This document shows positions 7,692 to 17,275 of a DNA stretch of 41,712 bases, one piece after another. Positions within the stretch are counted from its first letter, which is position 1; every line of letters begins with the position of its first letter. Source of the DNA: an uncultured Collinsella sp. (lineage in GTDB: Bacteria > Actinomycetota > Coriobacteriia > Coriobacteriales > Coriobacteriaceae). The notes beneath the pieces are model-generated. The model saw nothing but the letters and a program-made list of their open reading frames with translations. It had not been told where the DNA came from and did no database searches. The position numbers and the translations under genes are program-made. The DNA lies in NCBI GenBank assembly GCA_900541795.1, contig UQLC01000017.1, positions 1 to 41,712 of the forward strand. Direction: 5' to 3'.

Positions 7692-9845
7692 TTACTGAAC
7701 TTTGCTGGCGAACTCGAGGTATTGCATGCGCTGCAGCTTGTCGATCGTCGAGGCGTATGGGCTGTCTTCAGATTCCAAGTCGTAGCGCAGCCCGTCGGCA
7801 CCAAGGTAGCCGGCGACATTGATGGTGGGCACATCTGACCTTGTTGCAAGCAGAGCCTTTTGATAGTCGGTGAGCGGGGCGCCGATCTTATTAAGGGTAA
7901 TGGCTGCAATCTCGTTTGCCCCGACGGTGTCGTAGACGTTGAACTCGGTATTGCCGGCGATTTCATAGTTAGCCCAGACGAAATATGTCGACTGATAGAT
8001 ACGGAAAGCGTGGCTTGCCGTATCTTCCTGAGGGTGCAGCTCGTCGTTGAGAGTCGTTGCGGCGCTCGGCTGATGGTCGCCAAAAAAGACAAGGACAACC
8101 GGTCTGCCGATATTGCGGAGCTCGTTGATAAAGTACTCGAGGTCCCGGTCGGATGCGTTGATGCAGGTGAGATAGGTGTTGAGCGCGCTATTGGCGCCCT
8201 CGCTGGCTCCCTCGACCCAATAGTTTGTCAGCTCTTCGGCGGGAACGGTGCCGACATCGTATCCGCCATGGTTTTGCATCGTGACATCGAAGATGAACTG
8301 CGGAGCGTCGTCGGTCCTCAGCAGGTCGAGTATCTTGTCATAGGTGGCGTAGTCGCATACGCCGGCATGGTAACAGGGCGCACCTTCGAAATCGCCGATC
8401 GAAAGAAAGTCTCCAAAGCCCAGCTGCTGATAGATTTTATCTCGATGGTAGTTGACGGGGTTTTGCGGGTGCATAGCGGTAGCGGTATACCCAAGCTCCT
8501 TAAGGTCCTTTGCCAGACTGTTGACACCATTCATCTGATATAGCTGATAGGGGATTTTGCCTAATCCGACAAAGGCCGTTGTCGCTCCGGTCAAAAATTC
8601 GAATTCGGAGTTCGCCGTTCCGCCACCGGCGACCGAAGCGAGCATGGTGCCGCGAACAAGTGTGTCGGGAAGCGAGTTGTAGAATGCGGGGCCGGTGTAC
8701 CCGGCCGCCTGGAGCTGCTCAAAGCACGAAAGGTCGCTAAAACTCTCGTTCATGACGGCAACAATCGTCGGCTTGATTTCATTGAACTGGGCAACGGCCG
8801 CCGCGCGCTGCTCGCTCGAGCCATACGTGCTGTCGTAGGTGGCGGAGAGCTCCTGCTCGATGCTCTGCGCCTCATCGGGCGTATAGTCTTCGGGCTTCTC
8901 AATGGGCAACTCGTTGACCATTTCGGTGAACGAAGTGATAAAACCCTGAGACGCATACGTGGTGATGGGCTGCCAACGGTCAAATCCAAAATTCAGCGCC
9001 TGCTCCAAGTCGATGCTGGAAAAGCCCGAGAGCCCCACAACGGTCACTAGCAGAAAAGCGCAGAGGTTAGCGGCGATTGCGGGGAAGACATGGGTGGGCG
9101 TACGGAGCTTTCTCGGTCGGATAAGCGAAAGAAGCCCCAGGGAAATCTCCAGCAGGGCGAGAGAGGTTACGATTCCGGCGGTAAAGGTAAACTCGTATCC
9201 CTCGCTCACTTCCATTGCGGTGCCAAGGGCCAAGATATCGCTTGGCAGGATGGCCTCGCCTTTAAACGTTATGACGAAGTGCTCGGCAATGCCAAGGATG
9301 CAACAGGCGACGGGCACGAGGGCCATGACGCCTCCATGACGCTGTCCCAGTAAATAAAGGGAGAGCAGAACCGTCGCGAGCAGCCCGACGGAAAACCCGA
9401 ATGAGTTGGCGGGAATGCGATAGAACGTTTCGTTACAGGCAATTTCGAGTGAAACGAACGAGAGCGCTGAAACAGCGGCGATGACAAGGATGTCACGGCA
9501 AATACAGGCAACCGTTCCCGTCGCAAGATCGGTTTGGTCGATAAGTCCCGAAACCAAGGGCTCGACAAGAAGTATGACGGCGGTAGCACCGAGCGCCGAA
9601 TAAGAAAGGACCCATAGGGAATTGTCCTCATTTACGAGCAATTGATTCGTAATCCATGCAGCTACCATGCCGAGCGGGATGAGGAGCGTCGCGCACCAAA
9701 AGACGCGGGCAATGGGCGGCTTTTCATTGTGTTTGATTGAAAAATATACGCGCACCACGACGATGGCCACGATAAGGACGGCGATGAATATGGGCAGATT
9801 GGCCATGTCGCTCGAAGTGATTTCAAGGGGGATATCTTCGGTCAT
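7692..9845 (-). CDS. LTA synthase family sulfatase-fold phosphotransferase
   Basis: A 717-aa membrane enzyme of the LtaS/sulfatase family that moves glycerol-phosphate or a related group onto a cell-envelope polymer or glycolipid outside the membrane. The N-terminal 275 residues hold about six or seven hydrophobic segments. The catalytic domain follows, with metal ligand Glu367 (VMNES), the probable nucleophile Thr410 in GGGTANSEFEFLTG, and the metal ligands Asp590-His591 in FFGDHQPSA. These positions match those that define LtaS. The frame extends to 9920, but the ATG at 9845 has AGAGGA upstream and gives a normal cytoplasmic tail. Codon use is less biased than in the operons downstream. The exact polymer is unknown. 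Confidence 0.88.
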   Translation of the reverse strand: MTEDIPLEITSSDMANLPIFIAVLIVAIVVVRVYFSIKHNEKPPIARVFWCATLLIPLGMVAAWITNQLLVNEDNSLWVLSYSALGATAVILLVEPLVSGLIDQTDLATGTVACICRDILVIAAVSALSFVSLEIACNETFYRIPANSFGFSVGLLATVLLSLYLLGQRHGGVMALVPVACCILGIAEHFVITFKGEAILPSDILALGTAMEVSEGYEFTFTAGIVTSLALLEISLGLLSLIRPRKLRTPTHVFPAIAANLCAFLLVTVVGLSGFSSIDLEQALNFGFDRWQPITTYASQGFITSFTEMVNELPIEKPEDYTPDEAQSIEQELSATYDSTYGSSEQRAAAVAQFNEIKPTIVAVMNESFSDLSCFEQLQAAGYTGPAFYNSLPDTLVRGTMLASVAGGGTANSEFEFLTGATTAFVGLGKIPYQLYQMNGVNSLAKDLKELGYTATAMHPQNPVNYHRDKIYQQLGFGDFLSIGDFEGAPCYHAGVCDYATYDKILDLLRTDDAPQFIFDVTMQNHGGYDVGTVPAEELTNYWVEGASEGANSALNTYLTCINASDRDLEYFINELRNIGRPVVLVFFGDHQPSAATTLNDELHPQEDTASHAFRIYQSTYFVWANYEIAGNTEFNVYDTVGANEIAAITLNKIGAPLTDYQKALLATRSDVPTINVAGYLGADGLRYDLESEDSPYASTIDKLQRMQYLEFASKVQ

Positions 9846-9857
9846 GGACGTTCCTCT

Positions 9858-9895
9858 GTTACAGCAAATTAAGTTCAGTAGTAGATTACTGTAAC
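9858..9895. promoter_or_regulatory. Inverted repeat upstream of the LTA-synthase-like gene
   Basis: GTTACAG (9858-9864) and CTGTAAC (9889-9895) form a 7-bp dyad with a 24-base AT-rich spacer, starting 13 bases before the minus-strand start codon. It could be an operator or a leader hairpin. No regulator is known. Confidence 0.25.
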
Positions 9896-9963
9896 CTTTC
9901 CACGGCATTTCGAGAAACAAAGCACCCGATACGCAAAGCTAAAGGTCTGCGAATCTTGTATTA

Positions 9964-9977
9964 CGAACATCTGTGCG
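9964..9977. promoter_or_regulatory. Candidate LexA/DinR (SOS) box upstream of uvrA
   Basis: CGAACATCTGTGCG matches the Gram-positive SOS pattern CGAAC-N4-GTTCG at every fixed position but one (GTGCG for GTTCG). It lies 62 bases before the uvrA start and just upstream of a TAAACT -10-like box at 9990-9995. The position and the known SOS control of uvrA in many bacteria support it; one mismatch leaves doubt. Confidence 0.4.
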
Positions 9978-10038
9978 CGTCGAGTGCGCTAAACTCATCG
10001 ACAGTATGATTCGATGCAATAGGAGGCAAGGAGCTTCC

Positions 10039-12915
10039 ATGTCTGATTCTTCTATCGTTATTCGCGGCGCTCGTGAGCACAACCTCCGTGATATCGATGT
10101 TTCCATTCCGCGCGACCAACTCGTGGTCATTACCGGTCTTTCTGGCTCGGGCAAGAGTTCGCTGGCATTTGACACTATCTATGCCGAGGGCCAGCGTCGA
10201 TACGTCGAGAGCCTTTCGAGCTATGCGCGCCAGTTCTTGGGCCAGATGGACAAACCCGACCTGGATTCAATCGACGGCCTTTCGCCGGCGGTGTCGATCG
10301 ACCAAAAGACGACGTCTAAAAACCCTCGCTCGACGGTTGGCACCGTAACCGAGATTTATGACTATCTGCGCCTGCTGTTCGCCCGTGTGGGCACCCCGCA
10401 CTGTCCCGAATGCGGCCGCGTCATTGAGCGCCAGACGACCGACCAGGTTGCCGACAAAGTCTTGGCGGCGGGGGAGGGTCGCCGCGCGTTTGTGCTGGCA
10501 CCGGTGGTGCGCGGGCGAAAAGGCGAGTACACCAAACTGTTTGAGGACCTTCGCGCCGAGGGCTTTAGCCGCGTGCGTGTCGACGGCGAGGTGCGCTCGC
10601 TTGACGACCCTATCGATCTGGACAAGAAGTTCAAGCACGATATCGAGGTCGTGGTCGACCGTATCGTGATCCGTGAGAATTCTCTGGGCCGTATCGCCGA
10701 GTCTGTTGAGCAGGCGACCGCGCTGGCTCACGGCAATGTAAACGTGTACATGCTGCCCGATCGTGATGCTCCCGAGGGGACCGAGGGCGAGCTGCTGGAG
10801 TATTCGTTGGCCTTGGCGTGCCCGGAGCATGGACACTCCATTGACGATCTTCAGCCGCGTGATTTTTCGTTTAACGCTCCCTATGGCGCATGTCCTGAGT
10901 GCGACGGCCTGGGCTTTAAGAAAACCGTTGATGCCGAGGCGCTGATCGAGGACCCCTCGAAGTCCATTGCCGACGGAGTCTTTGGTAGCCTGTTTGGCAA
11001 TTCGAACTACTATCCGCAGATTTTTGCTGCGGTCTGCAAACACTTTAAGGTGAGCGCCGATACGCCGTGGGAGGACTTGCCCCCTCGCGTGCGTCGTGCA
11101 TTCTTGGATGGCCTGGGCGATACGAAGATCTCGGTCGACTACCAAAAGCTCGACGGACGTCGCAGCCAGTGGGATACCAAGTTTTCGGGCGTTCGCAACA
11201 TCCTGTACGAACGCTATACCGAGACGACGAACGAGAACACCAAGACGCGCCTGGAGAAGTACATTCGCGAGGAACCGTGCTCGAGCTGCCACGGCGCTCG
11301 TTTGCGCCCTGAGATGCTCGCCGTCACCGTGGGCGGCAAGTCCATTTACGAAGTTTGTTGCCTGTCGTGCCGTGAATCGCTCGAGTTTTTTGAGGGCCTG
11401 GAACTCACCGAGCGCCAACAGTTTATCGGCGGCCGTATCGTCAAGGAAATTCTGGAGCGCCTGCGTTTTCTGGTCGATGTTGGACTCGACTATCTGACGC
11501 TCGATCGTGCCTCGGCGACGCTTTCCGGTGGCGAGGCACAGCGTATTCGACTGGCAACGCAGATCGGCGCGGGTCTCATGGGCGTGCTCTATATTCTGGA
11601 CGAGCCCTCGATCGGTCTTCATCAGCGTGACAACGAGCGCCTGATCAAGACGCTCGAGCGCCTGCGCGATATCGGCAATACCGTTATCGTTGTCGAACAC
11701 GACGAGGATACAATCCGTGCCGCTGACTACGTGATCGACATGGGGCCCGGCGCCGGTGTCAACGGCGGGCACGTAGTCGCGGCGGGAACGCCTGCTGATA
11801 TCATGGCGTGTCCTGAGTCGATGACGGGCGCTTATCTGACCGGCAAACGAATGATCCGGGTGCCTGATGAACGGCGCAAGCCCGGTCGCGGCTGCCTTAA
11901 AATTACGGGCGCTCGAGCCAACAACCTCAAAAACGTTACTGCCAAGATCGAGTTTGGTACGCTTACGGTTGTTACCGGCGTGTCGGGATCGGGCAAGAGC
12001 TCCCTGGTTACCGACACCATTGCGCCTGCCCTTACGAATGCCATTCACCGCTCGACGCGCCCCGTGGGTCCGTATAAGAAAATCGAGGGCATCGAGTGTA
12101 TCGATAAGGTTATCGATATCGACCAGTCGCCGATTGGCCGCACGCCGCGTTCCAACCCTGCTACCTATATCGGCCTGTGGGATGATCTTCGCGCGCTGTT
12201 TGCGAGTACGCCGGAGTCGAAGGCGCGCGGCTACTCGCCGGGTCGTTTCTCCTTTAATGTGAGTGGCGGGCGCTGCGAGGCGTGCAAGGGCGACGGGCAG
12301 ATCAAGATCGAGATGCACTTCCTTCCCGATATCTACGTTCCCTGCGAAGTTTGCGGCGGTAAACGCTACAACCGCGAGACACTCGAGGTCACCTACCGTG
12401 GCAAGACCATCTCGGACGTGCTCGACATGAGCGTCACCGAGGCGCTGGCCTTCTTTGGGAATATCCCGCAGATTAAGCGCAAGCTCCAGACGCTGTACGA
12501 TGTAGGCTTAGGCTACGTGAGCCTGGGCCAGCCCGCCACGACGCTCTCGGGCGGCGAGGCGCAGCGTGTGAAGCTCGCCAAGGAGCTTCATCGACGCCAG
12601 ACGGGCAAGACGTTCTATATTTTGGACGAGCCGACGACCGGTCTTCATTTTGAGGACGTCCGCCAGCTGCTCGATGTGCTGCAGCGCTTGGTCGATGCGG
12701 GCAACACGGTGCTGGTGATTGAGCACAACCTTGATGTCATCAAGGTTGCCGACCGCCTGATCGATATGGGTCCCGAGGGCGGTAACGGCGGCGGAACCGT
12801 CGTGGTTTCGGGCACACCGGAGCAGGTTGCGGACTGTCCGCAGAGTTATACGGGCAAGTTTTTGGCGCCGTTGCTCAGGCGTGACCGGGAGCGTCAGGCT
12901 CAACTTGATGCTTAA
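10039..12915 (+). CDS. uvrA: UvrABC excinuclease subunit A
   Basis: Damage-recognition ATPase of nucleotide excision repair, 958 aa, the usual length. Two ABC modules are present. The first Walker A is GLSGSGKSS near residue 32 and the second is GVSGSGKSS in the C-terminal half. Two LSGGEAQR signatures are intact. Zinc-module cysteines appear as CPECDGLG with CSSCHGARL in the first half and CEACKGDG with CEVCGGKRY in the second. The frame is open to 9973, but AAGGAG at 10028-10033 points to the ATG at 10039 (MSDSSIVI), which matches the usual N-terminus. A candidate SOS box lies upstream. It is followed by a weak terminator-like hairpin, so it is probably transcribed alone. Confidence 0.97.
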   Translation: MSDSSIVIRGAREHNLRDIDVSIPRDQLVVITGLSGSGKSSLAFDTIYAEGQRRYVESLSSYARQFLGQMDKPDLDSIDGLSPAVSIDQKTTSKNPRSTVGTVTEIYDYLRLLFARVGTPHCPECGRVIERQTTDQVADKVLAAGEGRRAFVLAPVVRGRKGEYTKLFEDLRAEGFSRVRVDGEVRSLDDPIDLDKKFKHDIEVVVDRIVIRENSLGRIAESVEQATALAHGNVNVYMLPDRDAPEGTEGELLEYSLALACPEHGHSIDDLQPRDFSFNAPYGACPECDGLGFKKTVDAEALIEDPSKSIADGVFGSLFGNSNYYPQIFAAVCKHFKVSADTPWEDLPPRVRRAFLDGLGDTKISVDYQKLDGRRSQWDTKFSGVRNILYERYTETTNENTKTRLEKYIREEPCSSCHGARLRPEMLAVTVGGKSIYEVCCLSCRESLEFFEGLELTERQQFIGGRIVKEILERLRFLVDVGLDYLTLDRASATLSGGEAQRIRLATQIGAGLMGVLYILDEPSIGLHQRDNERLIKTLERLRDIGNTVIVVEHDEDTIRAADYVIDMGPGAGVNGGHVVAAGTPADIMACPESMTGAYLTGKRMIRVPDERRKPGRGCLKITGARANNLKNVTAKIEFGTLTVVTGVSGSGKSSLVTDTIAPALTNAIHRSTRPVGPYKKIEGIECIDKVIDIDQSPIGRTPRSNPATYIGLWDDLRALFASTPESKARGYSPGRFSFNVSGGRCEACKGDGQIKIEMHFLPDIYVPCEVCGGKRYNRETLEVTYRGKTISDVLDMSVTEALAFFGNIPQIKRKLQTLYDVGLGYVSLGQPATTLSGGEAQRVKLAKELHRRQTGKTFYILDEPTTGLHFEDVRQLLDVLQRLVDAGNTVLVIEHNLDVIKVADRLIDMGPEGGNGGGTVVVSGTPEQVADCPQSYTGKFLAPLLRRDRERQAQLDA

Positions 12916-12938
12916 TAAATAGGCGGTTCAGTTTATGG

Positions 12939-12975
12939 GCGCCATCGACTCCTTGTGATTCGATGGCGCTTGCTG
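12939..12975 (+). terminator. Terminator-like hairpin after uvrA
   Basis: GCGCCATCGA (12939-12948) pairs perfectly with TCGATGGCGC (12960-12969), followed by the weak tract TTGCTGTG. Confidence 0.5.
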
Positions 12976-13050
12976 TGCCGAAGTGACGTATGCAGCCGAA
13001 TTGGACATATACTTAATCCTTGCGTCCGAATGCGAGGGAAAGGATATGTC

Positions 13051-13551
13051 ATGGCAAAGGCTGTAAAGACGCCAAAAACCAATGCGATGCGCGAGCTGGA
13101 AAGCGCCGGCATTTCCTATGTTCTACATACGTACGAAGACGATGGCGATGAGTCGGTGGGCCTGGGGGTCGCGATTTCGGAGCAGCTTGGCGAGGAGCCC
13201 GGTCAAGGATTTAAGACTTTGGTCTGTGTGACACCGTCCAACGACTATGTCGTGTGCTGCATCCCTGTTGCCGACGAGCTCGATCTAAAGTCCGCCGCGC
13301 GTGCCGCGGGGGAGAAGTCCTTGGCCATGATGCATGTGAAGGATTTGCTTGCGGCGACTGGCTACGTTCGCGGCGGCTGCAGCCCGGTCGGTATGAAAAA
13401 ACGCTACCGGACGCTCATTGATGAGACATGTGTCCTTTGGGATACCATTTTTATTTCGGGAGGCAAGCGTGGTTATCAGCTCGAGCTTGCACCCGATGAT
13501 TTAATTGCATTTTGCGGGGCGACGGTTGCCGCGATTACGAGAGAGGACTGA
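13051..13551 (+). CDS. ybaK: YbaK/EbsC-type Cys-tRNA(Pro) deacylase
   Basis: A 166-aa editing-domain protein expected to hydrolyse mischarged Cys-tRNA(Pro), protecting proline codons. The fold-typical segments are seen: TNAMRELESAGISYVLHTYE at the N-terminus, QGFKTLVCVTPSNDYVVCCIPV in the core, the Lys-rich KSAARAAGEKSLAMM stretch, and GYVRGGCSPVGMKKRYRTLID with the conserved GGxSP-like loop. The frame extends to 12955, but AAAGGA at 13039-13044 and the family alignment favour the ATG at 13051. murJ starts 3 bases after its stop, so the two genes are probably co-transcribed. Confidence 0.88.
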   Translation: MAKAVKTPKTNAMRELESAGISYVLHTYEDDGDESVGLGVAISEQLGEEPGQGFKTLVCVTPSNDYVVCCIPVADELDLKSAARAAGEKSLAMMHVKDLLAATGYVRGGCSPVGMKKRYRTLIDETCVLWDTIFISGGKRGYQLELAPDDLIAFCGATVAAITRED

Positions 13552-13554
13552 GCG

Positions 13555-15237
13555 ATGCCGCAGGAAGAATTGAAGCGCGGAGCTCATTTTGCAAAAGAAT
13601 CTGCGCCTCAGACACCCTCATCCGAAGCTTCTTCGTCGCGAGATGACACTGACGACATGGGCTCGTCGGACTACTCCACGGTTGGTCGTTCCGCCGGGCT
13701 TATGACCATCCTGACTATCGTGTCTCGCGTCACCGGTTTTATCCGCACGTGGGCAATGGCGGCCGCTATCGGCATGTCGCTACTCTCGTCCTCCTATCAG
13801 GTCGCCAACAACCTGCCCAATATGCTCTACGAACTCGTGATGGGCGGCATGCTCGTGACGGCGTTTTTGCCCGTGTACATGGGCGTGAGGCGTGAGCAGG
13901 GTCGCGAGGCCTCAAACGAGTACGTGGGCAACCTGCTCGGCATTCTGCTTTTGGTGCTGGGTGGCATTTCGTTGCTGGGGACCGTGTTCGCCCCGGGCTT
14001 TATCTGGACGCAATCGTTCCTTTCGGGTGACGGCGGCAGCATGGATACCGCTGCGTTCATGTTCCGTTTCTTTGCCATCCAGATTCTGTTTTATGGTTTG
14101 GGCTCGGTGTTCTCGGGCGTTCTCAACGCACACCGCGACTACTTCTGGTCGACGTTTGCTCCGGTCCTCAACAATGTGATCGTCATTGCGAGCTTTATGG
14201 GTTTTGAGCCCGTGTCCGCACAGTTTGGCGAACGTGCCGGCATCATCTTGATTGCGGCCGGTACGACCCTCGGTGTCTTTGTTCAGATGGCATGTCAGAT
14301 CCCCGCGCTTGGCAAGCACGGCGTGCATCCCCATATCCATATCGACTTTAAGGACCCCGCACTGCGGCAGACGATTGCGCTCGGTATCCCGACGCTGCTC
14401 GCCACGGTGTGCATGTTTGTCTCGACTTCTATCACCAACGCTGCCGCGCTGGTGGTCCAGCCCGAGACTGGTCCTTCCGTCATCGCCTATGCGCGCCTGT
14501 GGTACACGCTGCCCTACGCGCTGATTGCCGCCTCGCTTTCGACGGCGCTCTATACCGAGCTCTCTCACGACGCGCAGGAGAAGGATTGCGACAGCGTTCG
14601 CACGGGCATTTCGCGTGGCGTCGCCCAGATGCTGTTCTTCCTGATTCCGTTCGCGCTGTACCTGATTGTCTTCGCGCGTCCGCTCAACATGATCTACTGT
14701 GCTGGCAAGTTCGATGAATCCGGCGTGACGCTGGTGTCCGAGTACCTTGTCTACCTGGCGCTCTCGCTGCCGCTCTACGGCGTGGTCGTGTTGATGCAGA
14801 AGAGCTTCTCTGCCTTGCTCGACATGAAGCCCTATAGCCGCTATTGCCTGTATTCTGCCATCGGCCAGGCCGGCTCGGTTCTGCTGTTTGGCGTTGTGCT
14901 GGGCTTCGGCATGCCGGCAATCGCGCTTTCGTATGTCGTCGACTACGTGATCTTGGTCGGTTGTTCGCTGTGGTGGCTGCGTCGTCGTCTGCGTGGCCTT
15001 CAGGTCAAATCTATCCTACATGGCGGTTTCTTTGGCCTTTTGCTCGGTGGCCTGGGTGCTGCCGCAGGCGCCGGCGTCATGTGGGCGCTTGAGCACTTTG
15101 TCGGGGCGCTTGGCGGTTCGATTCTGATTACTCTTGGCTATGTTTGCGTTGCGGGTGTCGTCTCGCTTGCTGTTACCTTTGGCCTTGCCGTCGTCCTTAA
15201 GATGCCCGAGGTCTCGGCGCTGCTTCGTCGCAAGTAG
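13555..15237 (+). CDS. murJ: Lipid II flippase MurJ
   Basis: A 560-aa integral membrane protein of the MOP/MVF superfamily that flips lipid II across the membrane for peptidoglycan synthesis. After a roughly 40-residue hydrophilic, acidic cytoplasmic N-terminus, the sequence alternates hydrophobic segments, about 14 in all. Family landmarks include SRVTGFIRTWAMA early, NNLPNMLYELVMGGMLVTAFLPVY, and RLWYTLPYALIAASLSTALYTELS in the middle, plus Arg residues in the first membrane segments thought to bind the lipid diphosphate. GAGAGGA upstream supports the ATG at 13555. It is tightly packed between the deacylase gene and uvrC; this link of cell-wall and repair genes is positional only. Confidence 0.93.
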   Translation: MPQEELKRGAHFAKESAPQTPSSEASSSRDDTDDMGSSDYSTVGRSAGLMTILTIVSRVTGFIRTWAMAAAIGMSLLSSSYQVANNLPNMLYELVMGGMLVTAFLPVYMGVRREQGREASNEYVGNLLGILLLVLGGISLLGTVFAPGFIWTQSFLSGDGGSMDTAAFMFRFFAIQILFYGLGSVFSGVLNAHRDYFWSTFAPVLNNVIVIASFMGFEPVSAQFGERAGIILIAAGTTLGVFVQMACQIPALGKHGVHPHIHIDFKDPALRQTIALGIPTLLATVCMFVSTSITNAAALVVQPETGPSVIAYARLWYTLPYALIAASLSTALYTELSHDAQEKDCDSVRTGISRGVAQMLFFLIPFALYLIVFARPLNMIYCAGKFDESGVTLVSEYLVYLALSLPLYGVVVLMQKSFSALLDMKPYSRYCLYSAIGQAGSVLLFGVVLGFGMPAIALSYVVDYVILVGCSLWWLRRRLRGLQVKSILHGGFFGLLLGGLGAAAGAGVMWALEHFVGALGGSILITLGYVCVAGVVSLAVTFGLAVVLKMPEVSALLRRK

Positions 15238-17184
15238 GTGCGCGTGGCCGGTCACGACAACATTCCAACGCTTGCCGAGCAGGTTTCGCGCGTTCCCACA
15301 CAGCCCGGATGCTACCTTTGGAAGGATGCCAAGGGCGATGTCATCTACGTGGGCAAGGCGAAAAACCTACGCGCCCGCATGCGTCAATACGTGACACTGC
15401 AGGATGAGCGTCAAAAGATTCCGCTGATGATGCAGCTGGTGGCGAGCTTTGACTATATCGTGGTGGAGACCGAGCATGAGGCGTTGGTGCTCGAGCGCAA
15501 TTTGATTGGTCAGTACCATCCGTACTTTAACGTCGACCTCAAGGATGACAAGAGCTACCCCTTTATCGCCATTACAAAGGGCGACCTGTATCCCGCTATC
15601 AAATATACGCGTGAGCGTCATAAGCCGGGAACGCGCTATTTTGGACCCTATACCGATAGCCGTGCGGCACGTGAGACGATAGATACGCTGCGCAAGGTTA
15701 TTCCCATCTGCTCCGGATCCTGTGCGGAGTGGCGTCGTTGTCGCCGTATCGTTGAGTCCCACAAGGGCGAGGAAGACATCGTCAATATGATTTGCGCGCA
15801 AAACGGGCGTCCCTGCTTTGACTACCATGTCGGGCGCGGCCCGGGTGCGTGTGTCGGCGCGATTTCCCCGGCAGACTATGCCAAGAACGTCAAGCGTGTC
15901 GAGCGCTTTTTGTCGGGCCATCGCAAGGATGTCGTCGATGAGCTGACCTCCGAGATGACGGATGCCGCCGAGGCGCTCGACTTTGAGCGCGCGGCACGCG
16001 TCAAACGTCGTTTGGAGGTCATCAGGGGTCTGGACGATCGTCAGCAAGTCGTTTTTCCCTCCAGTGTCGATATCGATGTCATCGGGTTTTATCGCGAGGA
16101 GACCATCTCCGCCGCTTGCGTCTTCGTCGTTCGCGAGGGCCGAACAGTTCGCACCTGCGAGTTCATTCTCGACAAGGGTCTTGATGTTGACGAGGAAGAG
16201 CTCCAGTCGGGCTTTCTTAAGCGCTATTACGACGAGACGGCTGATATTCCAGCTGAGATAAACCTCTCTGTCGAGCTTGAGGATGCGGAGGCGCTGGGGG
16301 AGTGGCTTGCAGGCAAGCGCGAGCGTTCCTGCCATCTCCATAGGCCGCAGCGTGGCGAAAAGCACCGTTTGCTCGATATGGCATCCAAAAATGCGCGCCA
16401 TGCCCTCATGCGCTACATGATGCGAACGGGGTACGCTGACGACCGCACCAATCAAGCGCTCCTGGAGCTCGAAAGCGCGCTGGCGCTGCCGGCGCCGCCG
16501 ATGCGTATCGAGTGCTTCGATATCTCGACGCTGCATGGAACCTTTACGGTCGCCTCGATGGTGGTGTTTACCAACGGACGCGCCGACAAGAGCCAGTACC
16601 GTCGTTTTAAAATTCAGGCCGAATTGGACGAGGCAAACGACTTCGTGTCGATGTCCGAGGTTTTGGGACGACGCTATGCTCCCGAGCGCATGGTCGACGA
16701 GCGCTTTGGCTCGCGCCCCGATTTGCTCGTTGTCGATGGCGGTAAGCCGCAATTGACCGCTGCGATCAAGCAACTTGAGGCTCTTGGGCTCGATATACCG
16801 GTTTGTGGCTTGGCGAAGGCCGATGAGGAAGTTTTCGTGCCTTGGGACGAGACTCCCGTCGTGCTGCCGACCGGGTCTGCTTCGCTCTATCTAATTAAAC
16901 AGGTTCGCGATGAATCGCACCGTTTTGCCATCACGTTCCATCGCGAGTTGCGCGATAAAGCCATGACGGTTTCGGTACTCGATGACGTTCCAGGCGTGGG
17001 ACCCACCAGAAAACGTGCCCTTATGCGCCATTTTGGCTCGATGAAGCGTTTGCGCGCGGCGAGCGAGCAAGAGATCGCGGAAGTTCGCGGCATACCTGCC
17101 GATGTTGCCAAGGCGGTCCACGAGGCGCTCGTTGCATGGAATGCCGAGCGCGCCGAGGCGGCGGCTGGCCATTCCGATAGCTAA
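15238..17184 (+). CDS. uvrC: UvrABC excinuclease subunit C
   Basis: The nuclease that makes both incisions in nucleotide excision repair, 648 aa. Residues 20-45 carry the GIY-YIG nuclease motif in the form GCYLWKD...VIYVGKAKNLRARM. A UVR motif (AEALDFERAARVKRRLEVI) for UvrB contact lies near residue 245. The RNase-H-like domain has RIECFDISTLHG and LLVVDGGKPQL, and a C-terminal HhH pair follows (DVPGVGPTRKRALMRHFGS). The GTG at 15238 directly follows the murJ stop with no clear ribosome site, so translation is probably coupled. A second in-frame GTG at 15244 is an equally possible start. Confidence 0.96.
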   Translation: MRVAGHDNIPTLAEQVSRVPTQPGCYLWKDAKGDVIYVGKAKNLRARMRQYVTLQDERQKIPLMMQLVASFDYIVVETEHEALVLERNLIGQYHPYFNVDLKDDKSYPFIAITKGDLYPAIKYTRERHKPGTRYFGPYTDSRAARETIDTLRKVIPICSGSCAEWRRCRRIVESHKGEEDIVNMICAQNGRPCFDYHVGRGPGACVGAISPADYAKNVKRVERFLSGHRKDVVDELTSEMTDAAEALDFERAARVKRRLEVIRGLDDRQQVVFPSSVDIDVIGFYREETISAACVFVVREGRTVRTCEFILDKGLDVDEEELQSGFLKRYYDETADIPAEINLSVELEDAEALGEWLAGKRERSCHLHRPQRGEKHRLLDMASKNARHALMRYMMRTGYADDRTNQALLELESALALPAPPMRIECFDISTLHGTFTVASMVVFTNGRADKSQYRRFKIQAELDEANDFVSMSEVLGRRYAPERMVDERFGSRPDLLVVDGGKPQLTAAIKQLEALGLDIPVCGLAKADEEVFVPWDETPVVLPTGSASLYLIKQVRDESHRFAITFHRELRDKAMTVSVLDDVPGVGPTRKRALMRHFGSMKRLRAASEQEIAEVRGIPADVAKAVHEALVAWNAERAEAAAGHSDS

Positions 17185-17275
17185 ACACGAGCCAAACAAC
17201 TGATATACATGATTGTGCGATTTTCAACCATTTATTTCGCCATGATTGCCTGCTGGTTTCGGGTTTTATTAACGC

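Noticed and set aside
10267..12318. A 683-codon minus-strand frame opposite uvrA
   Set aside because: Composition artefact of a GC-rich gene; no recognisable protein features and no ribosome site.
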